This document shows, piece by piece, positions 23,224 to 32,288 of a stretch of 64,000 nucleotides of DNA. Positions within the stretch are counted from its first letter, which is position 1. Each line of letters starts with the position of its first letter. The DNA lies in assembly GCA_026636295.1 (NCBI GenBank), contig CP089454.1:1054001-1118000 (forward strand), written 5' to 3'. The DNA is from Medakamo hakoo. Taxonomy: Eukaryota > Chlorophyta > Trebouxiophyceae > Coccomyxaceae. Both the position numbers and the translations under genes were made by a program. A model generated the notes under the pieces. That model ran no database searches. It worked only from the letters and a program-made list of their open reading frames with translations, and was not told the DNA's origin.

Positions 23224-25290
23224 TTACACTCGCGGCCGCACACTGGCGACACGGCCGTCGTCTCCACACACGACCACGGCCGGCCCGCCCGCCCGGCCCG
23301 CCGCCCACCGCTGCCCCGCCCGCCGGACCGCGCCGACCAGGCGCCAGGCCACACCGGCTGCGACGGGCAGGGGGGCTGGGGGCAGGGCTTCACCCGCCGC
23401 GACCTCACCCAACCCGCCCCGGCCGAATTCCGAAAACAGGCGCAGGCTGGCGGGCGGGGTGGCCGGCGCGCCGGGCGCCGCCGGGGGCGGCGGGCGCGCC
23501 GCCCTGAGGGGCAGCAGCGCCCACGCCAGCGGCCGCACAGCCGGGTTGGGCCCCCACCCGGCGACCGCGCCGTTGAGGGGGCGGGACGGCAGGCCGGACA
23601 CGGCGCGGGCCGCCGCCGCCGCGAGCAGGGAGGCCGACGCGTACGCGCCGGCCTCGACCGGGAACGAGGACGGCGGGGCGGCCGCCGACGCCGCGTCCCA
23701 CGCGGCGGTCAGCGCCCGCCGGCGCCGGCGCAGGGGAGAGGCCGCCAACAGGCCGGCCCAGGGCGCGCGCGGTGGGGTGGCACCGCCGGCCGCCGCCGCC
23801 GCCCAGGCGGGGGCACCCCCGCCGCCGACGGGCGCGACGGCCGCGGCCGCGCCGGCGGGCGGCGGGGGCGCGCCGCCGCGCGCCGGCCCGCGCGACGGCG
23901 CGGGCCAGGGCCGGCGCGGCGCGCAGAGCGGCGTGCGGCACAGCGGGCACGGGAAGTAGGCGTCGCCCGCGGGGCCGACGCCCCCGCCGCGGCCGCACGG
24001 CTCGCCCAACTCCAACCAGTCGGCCAGGCAGCACGCGTGGAAGCCGTGGCCGCACGGCGTCAGCTGGACGGACGGGTCGGGGGGGCGGGCGGCCTCTCCC
24101 GCCTCCCCGCCGTCGCGCCCGGCGACCTCGCCGCCGCTCGCCGCGTCCGCGCCTTCTTCGTCGTCGACGGACGAGTGCGGTTCCAAGCAGATGGCGCACA
24201 CGTCACCCGCCGCGCGGGCGGAAGCCAGCCAGGCCGCGGGCGCGGGCGTGAAGCCCGCGCGCAGGCGGGCGCGCGCGGCCCAATACCGGCGCAGCGCCGC
24301 CGCCCGCCCCGCGAGGGCGGAGCCGGCGGCGTGCGCGTCGGCGGCGAGGGCGAGGTCGACGACGGACAGGGACGCGCCGCGGGCGGCCCACACGGCGGCA
24401 GCGTGCGCCAGGGCCGCGCCCCGCGACGCGGCGTCCGCGGCCAGGTCGGCGTAAAAGAGGAGGGCGGCGCGCGGGCGGGGCGCGGGCGGCGGCGGCGCGG
24501 CCCAGGCGCCCAGGCCGCCCGCGGCCGCGGCGGCCGCGGCCGCCCTGGCGTCCCACCAGCCGACGCCGCACCGCAGCAGGCCGTTGGCCGCGTCGGCGGC
24601 GGCGGCGACGGCGTCGGGCACCCACAGCCCGGCCGCGACCGCGCCGGCCGCGCCGGTCGTCGCGGCGGCGGCGGACCCCAGGGCCGGCCCCCACGCCACA
24701 AGCGCTGCCAGGCACGCCGCCAGGAGGCTGGCGCCCGCGGCCCGGCGTTTGGCGACGGCGGGCCCGCCCGCGTGCAGTCCGCCGGACGGGGTGGCCGCCA
24801 GCGCGTCGGCGCGCGCGCGCGCGGCCGCGCACAGCGTCGACGCCGCGCAGCAGAGGCTGAACCAGGCCGTCCACTGCAGCAGGGCGGCGGCGTCTCCTGG
24901 GGAGACGACGGCGCAGACGAACACGACTTTCAGGGCGGCGAAGCGCGCGACCCGGTCGGCGGCGGCCTCCCGCTCCGCGGGCGCGAGCGGGCCCAGCGCG
25001 ACGCGCTTGGCGACGAGGGCCGTGGAGGCCAGCGCGGCGGCGCTGGCGGCGGCCAGGCCTGCGGCCGCAGCACCGGACGCAGGGGCGCGGGCGGCCAGCT
25101 CGGCGGTCAGGGCGGGCGGGCCGCCACTGTTTTGTTGTTGTTGGGGTTCGGGGTGGGGTGGGGGTCGAGAGCGTCGGGGGGGGCAGGCGGCGGGAAATGG
25201 AAGCGCGGCCCGGGTCGGGCAGCTGGAGGATTGTGCTTTGCGGGCGGCGATGGCGGGTAGAATGCACTCGGCCTGCCGCTCGTTCCGCAT
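23224..25290 (-). CDS. gp78/AMFR-like multi-pass membrane RING E3 ligase
   Basis: About 688 residues from the first ATG at 25290; the N terminus is uncertain and an upstream exon is possible. AMFR/gp78-type ligases act in ER-associated degradation. Several hydrophobic segments are followed by a RING-H2: CAICLEP, LTPCGHGFHACCLADWLE and FPCPLCRTPL. Upstream, VALGPLAPAEREAAADRVAR and LLQWTAWFSLCCAAST align with the gp78 membrane domain in memory-based comparison. Two features are odd: an acidic/Gly insertion of about 40 residues between the second zinc Cys and the CGHGFH block, and a Gly-rich insertion of about 15 residues before the last CPLC. The C terminus is Pro/Ala-rich, and no CUE domain was recognised. 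Confidence 0.8.
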   Translation of the reverse strand: MRNERQAECILPAIAARKAQSSSCPTRAALPFPAACPPRRSRPPPHPEPQQQQNSGGPPALTAELAARAPASGAAAAGLAAASAAALASTALVAKRVALGPLAPAEREAAADRVARFAALKVVFVCAVVSPGDAAALLQWTAWFSLCCAASTLCAAARARADALAATPSGGLHAGGPAVAKRRAAGASLLAACLAALVAWGPALGSAAAATTGAAGAVAAGLWVPDAVAAAADAANGLLRCGVGWWDARAAAAAAAAGGLGAWAAPPPPAPRPRAALLFYADLAADAASRGAALAHAAAVWAARGASLSVVDLALAADAHAAGSALAGRAAALRRYWAARARLRAGFTPAPAAWLASARAAGDVCAICLEPHSSVDDEEGADAASGGEVAGRDGGEAGEAARPPDPSVQLTPCGHGFHACCLADWLELGEPCGRGGGVGPAGDAYFPCPLCRTPLCAPRRPWPAPSRGPARGGAPPPPAGAAAAVAPVGGGGAPAWAAAAAGGATPPRAPWAGLLAASPLRRRRRALTAAWDAASAAAPPSSFPVEAGAYASASLLAAAAARAVSGLPSRPLNGAVAGWGPNPAVRPLAWALLPLRAARPPPPAAPGAPATPPASLRLFSEFGRGGLGEVAAGEALPPAPLPVAAGVAWRLVGAVRRAGQRWAAGRAGGPAVVVCGDDGRVASVRPRV

Positions 25291-26152
25291 AGTCTGGTCT
25301 GGTAGGGTGTCGCCTTGCTTTTGGGCAAGGCGTGGAGGGAGCGGACGGCTTTTCCCTACGCCGCCGCCCGCCCGCAAGCCGGAACAACCCTACGCACGCA
25401 TGCGGGGGCCGGAGGCCCCACTCTCGGAAAGGGGACGGATGTGGGGGTCGAGGCGTGTCGACGGCACGCACACTGCCCTTGGCAGTGTGATAACGCTCTT
25501 GTTCCGCCCAGCGGCGGTGGTTGGCGCGGACAGTGATGGACGGCCTGGCCGTGGCGGGCGCGCGCGCGTTTTTTTCTCTCCTGCGCCTTGACGGGCCGCC
25601 GCGTTTTCGCCCTCCCTCTCCTCCGACTCTGTCTCACCTGGCCAGGGCCCTCCCCAGTGCCGCCGCCGTCGAGCCGACTGGCTGGCCCAGCTCGGGATCT
25701 ACTACGAGCCCCAGGGAGAGGACGGCGCCGGCCGCACATATGGCGGCGGCCGCGACATCCTAACGTTTTGAGGGGGGAGGGCATGGGTGGAGAGCGGTGA
25801 GAGAGCGCTTTCCGCGGCCGGGGATGCGAGTGTTTTTCGGCAGTCAGGGCGGCGGGAAGCCAACGGCCGTGCGCAGCTAGGAGAGTAGCACGGACCATGG
25901 TGGGATGGCGGACAGCGGGGCGGGAGCTGTCGTGCCGGAGAGAACTGATGCGCTCTTCGTGAAGAGCGCAGTGAACAGTCAGCTTGCCTCGCCGAGTGTT
26001 CATATTTTTGTTCGGCGTGGCCACTGAGATCTGGGCGCCGCCAGCTGGGTAATTCACACGCACACACGCACTAGGCATCTACAGGCCCCGCACCAACCAG
26101 TCGACTCGGCGAAATCTAGCGCGCCGCGCCCCGCGCTTCAGCCAACAAAAGC
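25291..26152. other. Divergent promoter region with three short hairpins
   Basis: About 860 bp between the gp78-like gene (-) and the propeller gene (+), with no supported gene. It contains three exact inverted repeats: an 8-bp arm hairpin CGCCTTGC/GCAAGGCG near 25310-25331, a 9-bp arm hairpin at 25468..25488 (CACACTGCC/GGCAGTGTG, 3-nt loop), and a 10-bp arm hairpin near 25948-25969 (TGCGCTCTTC/GAAGAGCGCA, 2-nt loop). Confidence 0.5.
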
Positions 26153-27869
26153 ATGCTCGCGGTCGGCCACACCATCGGCGCGCCGCGCCTAGCCACGCCC
26201 GGTGCTGCTGTCTGCCGCCCTGCCCATGCCGCCCGTCCCAGCGTGACGCGCGGACATCTGGTCACGCGTCCACAAGGCCGGCATGCTCAAAACCTCATCC
26301 TCACCCGTTCGACGGCCCAACAAAATATGGCGTCCGACGCTCAGGCTGCGCCGCCCGCGCTGCGCGGGCTCATCTTCGGGCCCGGGACTGCGGGCGCCTG
26401 GGATGACGGCGGCCTGGGCGCGCCAGTGGTGAGTTGCATGAGGGCGGAGACACGGATGGAAGGCCGTGGCAACCTCTAGTGCCTTTGGTGTGCGCGCGTG
26501 TTAGTGTGTTTTCTTCGCGCGGGCCCCCGACGCACACCCCGCCCCCCGATCCCCGATCCATCATCCCCACCCTCCTCCCCACCCCTCCTCACCCCTCCAC
26601 CATGCACAGGTCCGGTGCTACGTGGGCGACAATGAGCAGCGCTGGTACCTGTGGTACTCCGCCCGGTCCCGTGGGGCGGATGGAGGGGTCGTCCCGCCGC
26701 CCGCCGCGGACGCGGTGGCGCCCGGCGCGGGCGCCATCGGCCTGGCCCGGTCAAAGGACGGCGTGACGTGGACGCGCGGCCCGGGGGCCGACGTGCCGTG
26801 GGCGGCGGACGGCGCGTCGGACCGCCCGCCCTCCTCCCACCCGCCCGTCCTGGGTCCCAACCCGGACGACTGGTGGTGGCACGACACCGCGCACGTGTCC
26901 GTGTCGGACGTCCAAATCCTGTCGTCCGGCGCCGTGTCGGCGGGCGCGGGCGTGTACTGGATGTTTTACTCGGGCGGCTGCTGGGAGGCCGCGCCGCCGC
27001 CGGACGGGCTGCCCCTGCCGGCCAGCGTGTCGAGTGCGGAGGGGCTGGGCGGCGAGCCCGACGCGTCGCCCCCCAACCCGTTGGAAGGCCTGCGCACGCG
27101 CGCGGGCTTGGCCCTCTCCCAGGATGGCGTGCACTGGGCGCGCGTGGAAGGCGCCGACCACCACACCGGCGCCCTGCTGGATGCGGCCGGGTCCGACGGC
27201 GCGGGCAACGGCGGTGATGAGGGCGCGTGGGATGCGTCGTTCGTGGGCGCGCCCCAGGTCGTGGCGGCCGGCCCGCGCGACTTGCGCCTGTTTTACCATT
27301 CGTGGGACGCGGCCACGCACAAGTGGACGGTCGGCGTCGCCCGCTCCCCCGACGGACTGAAGTGGGAGAGGTGGGCGCCCACCCCCGGCGCGCGTGGCGT
27401 CTTTGCTGGCGGCGGGTTCCCGCACGACGCGGGCGGCGCGACCGCCCGGCACGTGGTTCGCGACGGCGCGAGCGGCGCGTGGGTGATGGCGTACGAAGCG
27501 GTCGCGGAGGACGGCGCCACGCGCTCCATCGGCGTGGCCGTCTCTGCCGACGGGCTGACGGGCTGGAGGGCGTCGCCGCACCCCCTCCTGTCCCCGTCCA
27601 CGGCCTCGCCAGGCGCGTGGGACGCGGGCGGCGTCGGCGGGCCCTGCTTGGTGCCCATGGCCGGCGGGCGGTGGCGCCTGTACTATGCCGGGCGGGCGGC
27701 CGTCGGCGACGGCGAGGACGCGACGGCTTTGGACGGGCGCTGGTGCGGCCTGGGCCTGGCGCTGTCCGTGGACGGCAGCGAAGGGAGCCTGGACGGCGCG
27801 CCTAAATTCCCGGCCGCGTTTGCGCGGCGGGAGGGCGCGGTGCCGGCCGGGGTGGAGCCGGCGAGATGA
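26153..27869 (+). CDS. Five-bladed beta-propeller protein, glycosyl hydrolase 43/32-like
   Basis: Exons 26153..26428 and 26610..27869 give 511 residues. The N terminus is basic and Ala/Ser/Thr-rich, like an organelle transit peptide, with a second Met at the expected cleavage region (MASDAQAAPP). The body has blade-like repeats typical of the GH43/GH32 superfamily fold: RWYLWYSARS, GLARSKDGVTWTRGPG, GLALSQDGVHW, VGVARSPDGLKWERW and IGVAVSADGLTGW, with an acidic residue in several. Proteins like this occur in plant and algal plastids, but their substrate is unknown. A carbohydrate-active role is inference; catalytic acids were not assigned. Confidence 0.75.
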
Positions 27870-28206
27870 GGCGAGGCCGGGGGGTGGCCTTTTGTTGCTG
27901 CGGAGTGCCTCTGATTCTTTCCTTTCGATGTGGGTGGGGTCTGTGTAGAGGTGCGCGCAGTGGCGCGTGTGGCGCTATTTAGGGGGGCTGGCGTCCGCAC
28001 CTGTGTGCTCCAGCGGGAGGGACAGGGGTCGAGCGGCTGCAGAGAAAACCCACACGGCCTGCTGCGTTGGTCTTCCCCCTCTCTCACGTCCCTTCGCACA
28101 CGGTTTTCACACTGCCTCTCTCTCACACGCCCCGCTCTTCGCAGGGCAGGACGCACTGCCCACCCCCCTCCCTCCATCCCACGACAAGACTCGACCTCGC
28201 ACCCCC
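27870..28206. other. Convergent 3' region between propeller gene and CHLM
   Basis: This holds the 3' UTRs of two converging genes. Apart from a T/G-rich start and C/T-rich end, nothing is recognisable. Confidence 0.4.
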
Positions 28207-29641
28207 TCACATCGGCACGGCCTCAAACAAGCGCGAGAAATAAAATTTGGTCGCCGTCATTTCTTTGCGCACCACTTTCCAGCCCAGGCGGTTGAGCGCC
28301 GCTTCCACGTCCTCTTCCTTGTGCAAGTAGGCACGCGTGGCTTTGGCGCCTTTCGGGAACAGCTCGCCGACGCGTTTGAGGACCTGTGTTTGGTGGGCGG
28401 TGGGGGGGGGGTGGAGGGCATTGAGGAAACTCTCGCCAAACCTTTGGCCGCAAACGGTACGCGTCCGCACACGCGCGCGCGCGTCACGCACGAGGTGCTC
28501 AAGACTCCAGCACGCGCACGCATCAAAAACCAAACCCCTCCCGCAACCTTACCTCGTAGTACGGCGTGGACGGCGCAAAGGACAGCACAACTTTCTTGCT
28601 CGCCTTGCCCACCAGGCTGCCCAGCATGGCGTCCACTTTGGCCTGGGGGTAGTGGATGAGGACGTCGATGCACGTGACGACGTCCCAGGGCCCGCCCGTG
28701 AGCTCGTCCAGGGAGGAGGCCGCGAACGTGGGGGCGGTGGCCGGGCGGGCGGGCGCGCCGGGGGCGGAGGCCTCGGCTTCATACCGGCGCGCGGCTTCGT
28801 CCGCCATGGCGGCGGAAATGTCGGTGGCGGTGACGGCCGCGCCCTTGAAGGCGAGCGGGATGGCCAAGGAGCCGGTCCCGCAGCCCGCATCGCAAATGGA
28901 CACGTCCTTCAGCGGCGCCTCGCCCAGCCAGCCCAGCACCTTGTCGACCGTCTGCGCGTGGCCCGTCCGAATGTCCAGCTGGACCTTGTTGACATCGTCC
29001 GTGTCGGAGTAGATGCGGGACCAGCGTTCAAAGCCGACGTTGTTGAAGTAGTTTTTGACGGCTTCTTTCTCGTTGCCGCCCGTTTCCGCGGCTTGGGCGG
29101 CGCGGCTGTGGGGTGGTGAGCGGGTGGGATGGGGGGAGGTGGGAGGAGGATAAGGAGGTCGGGGGGAGCGCGTGCGCGCGCGCGCGTGTGGAGGGCTGCG
29201 GCGGACGGGCGGGTGTTTGCGGCGGTTCGCCGGCGTGTTTTCAAGCCAGCAGAGAGCCTGAGCAACCCGGCTTCTGTCACGACGGCGGCGCAAGCGCAGT
29301 TGTGCGACACAAGGCACTCCGGCCGCGCCGAATGCGGCGGCAGTCGGGCAAGGCCGACGCGTCGTCTCCCGTCTCGACGTCGATTTGCTTTTCGCGCACT
29401 CCCCAAACACGCACCGCCGTTCCGGGTCAGTCACCAGCAGGCCGACACCCACAGCCGCCAGGGCGCCTAAGCCCGCCACCGCCGTGGGCAGGCCCGTCGC
29501 GGCAGCCGCGTCGGCCAGGTCGCCAAAGAACGCGCGCGGCGGCGCGGGGCCACGAGCAGTGGTCTTGGGACGAGCCGTCCGGGCGATGGGCGTCGACAGA
29601 CGGCCGGCGGGCGCCCCGCCGCGCAGGGCAGAGTAAGACAT
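28207..29641 (-). CDS. CHLM: Mg-protoporphyrin IX O-methyltransferase
   Basis: This plastid enzyme methylates Mg-protoporphyrin IX using SAM, a committed step of chlorophyll synthesis. Exons 29641..29415, 29105..28553 and 28383..28207 give 318 residues. After an Arg/Ala/Pro-rich transit peptide and a hydrophobic segment comes VKNYFNNVGFERWSRIYSDT, diagnostic of CHLM. SAM motif I reads ICDAGCGTGSLAIPLA, followed by DVVTCIDVLIHYPQ and LSFAPSTPYYE, and the C terminus FPKGAKATRAYLHKEEDV. All junctions keep frame. It shares a 124-bp divergent promoter with the TruB gene. This gene is the clearest proof that the organism is photosynthetic. Confidence 0.97.
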
Positions 29642-29765
29642 GGTGAGTGGACGGGGTCGAGGACGCGGCACGCGGGTGTTCCGTCTCTTTTTCTTTCCTG
29701 ATCTTTGCTCTGGCTAGCCGACACGTCGCACAGTTTGGTTCGGCGCACAGCGAAAACAAAAAAAC
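29642..29765. promoter_or_regulatory. Bidirectional promoter between CHLM and TruB genes
   Basis: Only 124 bp separate the two start codons, so the promoter must serve both directions. It contains CTAGCCGACAC followed directly by GTCGCACAGT at 29714..29734, beginning 73 bp from the CHLM start codon. A close copy of this block occurs 73 bp upstream of the HAD phosphatase start at 57543. Confidence 0.6.
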
Positions 29766-31019
29766 ATGCAGTCCGCCCTGGCCCGAGCGGGCGTCGCGTC
29801 CACGTCGGCCCGATGCTGCGCAACAGCCGCCTGGACCCTGACGTCCGCGCGGCGCGTGGCGGGCGGCGCGCGGAGGCGACTGGCGTTCCGGGTGGCGGCG
29901 GTGGCGATGCCGTCGAGTTCCAGCACCACCTCCACCCCGGCCCGGCCCTTTCACGCGCCGCCCAAGCGGCCGCCGCCGCCGCCGCCGCCGCCGGTGCCTG
30001 TGCCGAGAGGCGCGACCCCGCCAGGAGGCTGGGCTGCTGTAGGCACGTCCCCAAGCGGCGCCGCCTTCATTGTTGACAAGCCGCCCGGGTGGACGTCCTT
30101 TGACGTGTGCGCGGCCGTGCGCGCGGCGCTCGGCGTGAAACGGGTGGGGCACGCGGGCACGCTGGACCCCCTGGCGACCGGCGTCCTCGTCGTGTGTGCT
30201 GGCAAGGCCACCAAAGCCGTTCCCGCCTTCACCGACGCGGACAAGGAGTACACGGGCGTGCTGAGGCTGGGCGAAGCGACGCCGACGCTCGACGCAGGGT
30301 CGCCGGTGTGTGAGACGGCAGGCTGGTGGCACGTGAGCGATGAGGATTTGAAGAGGGCGGCGGACGCGCTGACCGGTCCGGCTGTGATGCAACGCGTGCC
30401 CATGTTCTCGGCCATCAAAGTCGGCGGCGCGCGGCTGTACGCGTCCGCCCGGGCGGGCGTGGAGGTGGAGGACCGGCCGGAGCGGCCGGTGCGCGTCGAC
30501 GCGTTTGAGCTCACCAGGCTCGGCGGCGGCGGGTACACCCCGCCGGCGGCGGACGCGGCGGCCGCCGCCAAGGAAATCGCGCGCATGCACGCCCGGGATG
30601 CGCGCGCGGCGGCGGAGGCGGCTGTGGCGGCGGCTGGGATGGAGGTGCCGGACAAGAGGAAGAAGCGGAGGAGGCGGAAGCGCGCGGGTGGGAGCGTGGA
30701 CCCCGTCGAGGCGGCGATTGCCGAAGCGATGGCGGCGCTGCCGCCGCCGCCGCCGCTGCCAGCCGCTGTCGACCCGGCCACCCCAGGCCCGCACGGCGGA
30801 AGGGACATCGCGTTTCGGGTTGCGTGTGCGAAAGGGACGTATGTGCGGACGCTCGCTGCGGATTTGGGGAAAGCGGTAGGGAGTGTCGCGCATGTGGTGG
30901 CGTTGAGGCGGACGAGGGTTGGAGAGTGTCAGGTGGGGGGTGAGACTGCGTGGAATGTGGAGGAGCTGGTGGCGGCGGCGCGGGCAGGGAGAGGGAGCGT
31001 GGCAGGCGTGCAGAGGTGA
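29766..31019 (+). CDS. tRNA pseudouridine-55 synthase, TruB family
   Basis: A single exon of 417 residues. TruB/Pus4 enzymes isomerise U55 in the T loop of tRNAs. The catalytic block is GHAGTLDPLATGVLVVCAGK, with the nucleophile Asp134. Other family blocks are FIVDKPPGWTSFDVC, DKEYTGVLRLG, QRVPMFSAIKVGG, and [15 protein letters not shown] near the C terminus. A Ser/Arg/Ala-rich N terminus of ~50 residues followed by a poly-Pro stretch suggests plastid or mitochondrial import. A charged insertion (KRKKRRRRKRAGG-like, about residue 300) splits the catalytic domain. The last ~92 codons and 3' UTR are duplicated at 32289..32678. Confidence 0.93.
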   Translation: MQSALARAGVASTSARCCATAAWTLTSARRVAGGARRRLAFRVAAVAMPSSSSTTSTPARPFHAPPKRPPPPPPPPVPVPRGATPPGGWAAVGTSPSGAAFIVDKPPGWTSFDVCAAVRAALGVKRVGHAGTLDPLATGVLVVCAGKATKAVPAFTDADKEYTGVLRLGEATPTLDAGSPVCETAGWWHVSDEDLKRAADALTGPAVMQRVPMFSAIKVGGARLYASARAGVEVEDRPERPVRVDAFELTRLGGGGYTPPAADAAAAAKEIARMHARDARAAAEAAVAAAGMEVPDKRKKRRRRKRAGGSVDPVEAAIAEAMAALPPPPPLPAAVDPATPGPHGGRDIAFRVACAKGTYVRTLAADLGKAVGSVAHVVALRRTRVGECQVGGETAWNVEELVAAARAGRGSVAGVQR

Positions 31020-31134
31020 GATGGGAGAGGTTTTCTCAGGTCTCGTCCAAGTTTACATAGTTTTTCGGTCCGGCCCGCTTTTTTTTCAGTCGTGCGCCGC
31101 CCCCGTAAGAACGCGTTTGAACGGGGAGTCAATA
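30741..31134 (+). repeat. Direct repeat copy 1 (TruB 3' end)
   Basis: This 394-bp segment spans the last part of the TruB coding region and ~115 bp of 3' flank, ending in GGGAGTCAATA. It is repeated in the same orientation 1,548 bp downstream. Within the coding part I count two substitutions plus one repeat-unit change; the 3' flank differs by several substitutions and small indels. Confidence 0.95.
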
Positions 31135-31598
31135 TTGGTGCTGAAGACGCCGCTGGCCACGTCGCGCCCGACGTCCGCCCGCCGCACGCAGCGGTGAGTG
31201 TTTTTTTTCTTTTGGCAGAGGGAAACCTGCAGAAGGCCGACGAATGGGGGCCCTAGCCACCCTCGCTCCCCAAGCCGCCGCCCGCCGCGACTCCTCCCCT
31301 CCAGAGTCGTGAGTTTGCACCCCCAAACGTGGGTGTCTATCCACATCACGATACCAGCGTGGTTGGGAGGGCGGGGAGGCGGCGGAACGCTTTTTGTTTC
31401 GGGGCGGCCGCGGCCAAGTCAGCCGTGATGGGGTGCGGGGCGCGGGGGGGGGGAGAGCCCCGCTCTAGGGAGAGCCCCGCGCAGGGGGGAGAGCCCCAAC
31501 CCAAAACCACCCTCCGCCCACCACTCCATGACCTCGCCCCAACGCTGGCAAACTCGCTCTTCCTTCTCCATCGCACCGCGCGCGCCTCACCCAGGACC
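31020..31598. other. Region between TruB and the lower-GC secreted gene
   Basis: The first 115 bp belong to repeat copy 1. Beyond 31135 the sequence is unlike the repeat. GTGAGT at about 31194 and a T-rich tract ending in TTGGCAG near 31219 look like a 5' UTR intron of the following gene. Three near-identical GGGAGAGCCCCG units lie at about 31450-31499. Confidence 0.45.
31448..31500 (+). repeat. Three-unit tandem GGGAGAGCCCC repeat
   Basis: Three copies of GGGAGAGCCCC, spaced 16-20 bp apart, lie about 100 bp before the secreted-protein start. Each unit is partly self-complementary (GGG/CCC arms). Their position suggests a promoter or 5' UTR element, but no factor is known. Confidence 0.6.
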
Positions 31599-32264
31599 AT
31601 GATGTTCGTCTATGCCACGCTTGCGTTGTGCGTGCTTGGGACTGTTAGCTCTGACCCGGTGTATGGACGCGTTGTAGACGGCCCTGATGGCTACCGCTCG
31701 GTCCAAGGCTTCGTAATCTCTGGTTATGACATTCCGTCTGGAGGCAATTCCTCGACCATGGTCTGTGCTCCCTCGAGCTGCGACCCCAAGAGTCCGCTGC
31801 CCCCAGGTGCCTCCGATTGCACCTGCGTCGGGAACAAGTGTCATCCTTCCTTCGGCTATCCCATGGAACGGCTATCCCGCTACCTATATTTCTTCTCAGC
31901 AATGTGCAACGCCACCAAAGGCTGCCAGGCTGCGTCTGTAGATAGCGCAACAAAGGAGGGTTGCGCAATCCTCAAAAGCGAGGGCTCGGCAAGCGCGTTG
32001 AAGACCGCAGATGGCTCACAATTCAGTTCTCCCTCCATTGTGATCAGCAAGCAGCTGGCTCCAGTCGTCTGCACCACCGAGGTGCCTGTGGGCGCAAGCT
32101 GCACGCTCCTTGGGCCGGCAGATCCTTACTGGGGTGGCAATGGCGCGCCGACATTGATTTCCCCCGTCATAACGTGCTGCGAAAAGCCCTGGCTCAACTA
32201 TTGTTCCGACGCGGGGAAGTGTGTCGCAAAAGGGAACACCGGTGGTGCACTTGCAGGGCGTTGA
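31599..32264 (+). CDS. Secreted Cys-rich protein, unknown family, lower GC
   Basis: A 221-residue protein with a clear signal peptide (MMFVYATLALCVLGTVSS). The mature part has about 16 cysteines, including CAPSSCDP, CTCVGNKCHP, TCCEKPWLNYC and CSDAGKC, suggesting a disulphide-bonded extracellular protein. I recognise no family. Codon use is strikingly unlike the neighbours: codons ending in A or T (tat, gtt, tct, aca) are common and GC is clearly lower than in flanking genes. It sits inside a 1,154-bp segment flanked by direct repeats of the TruB 3' end. These points fit recent acquisition or a rapidly evolving gene. The start is the first of two adjacent Met codons. Confidence 0.75.
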   Translation: MMFVYATLALCVLGTVSSDPVYGRVVDGPDGYRSVQGFVISGYDIPSGGNSSTMVCAPSSCDPKSPLPPGASDCTCVGNKCHPSFGYPMERLSRYLYFFSAMCNATKGCQAASVDSATKEGCAILKSEGSASALKTADGSQFSSPSIVISKQLAPVVCTTEVPVGASCTLLGPADPYWGGNGAPTLISPVITCCEKPWLNYCSDAGKCVAKGNTGGALAGR

Positions 32265-32288
32265 TGCTGACCCAGGCCCAGATTACCG

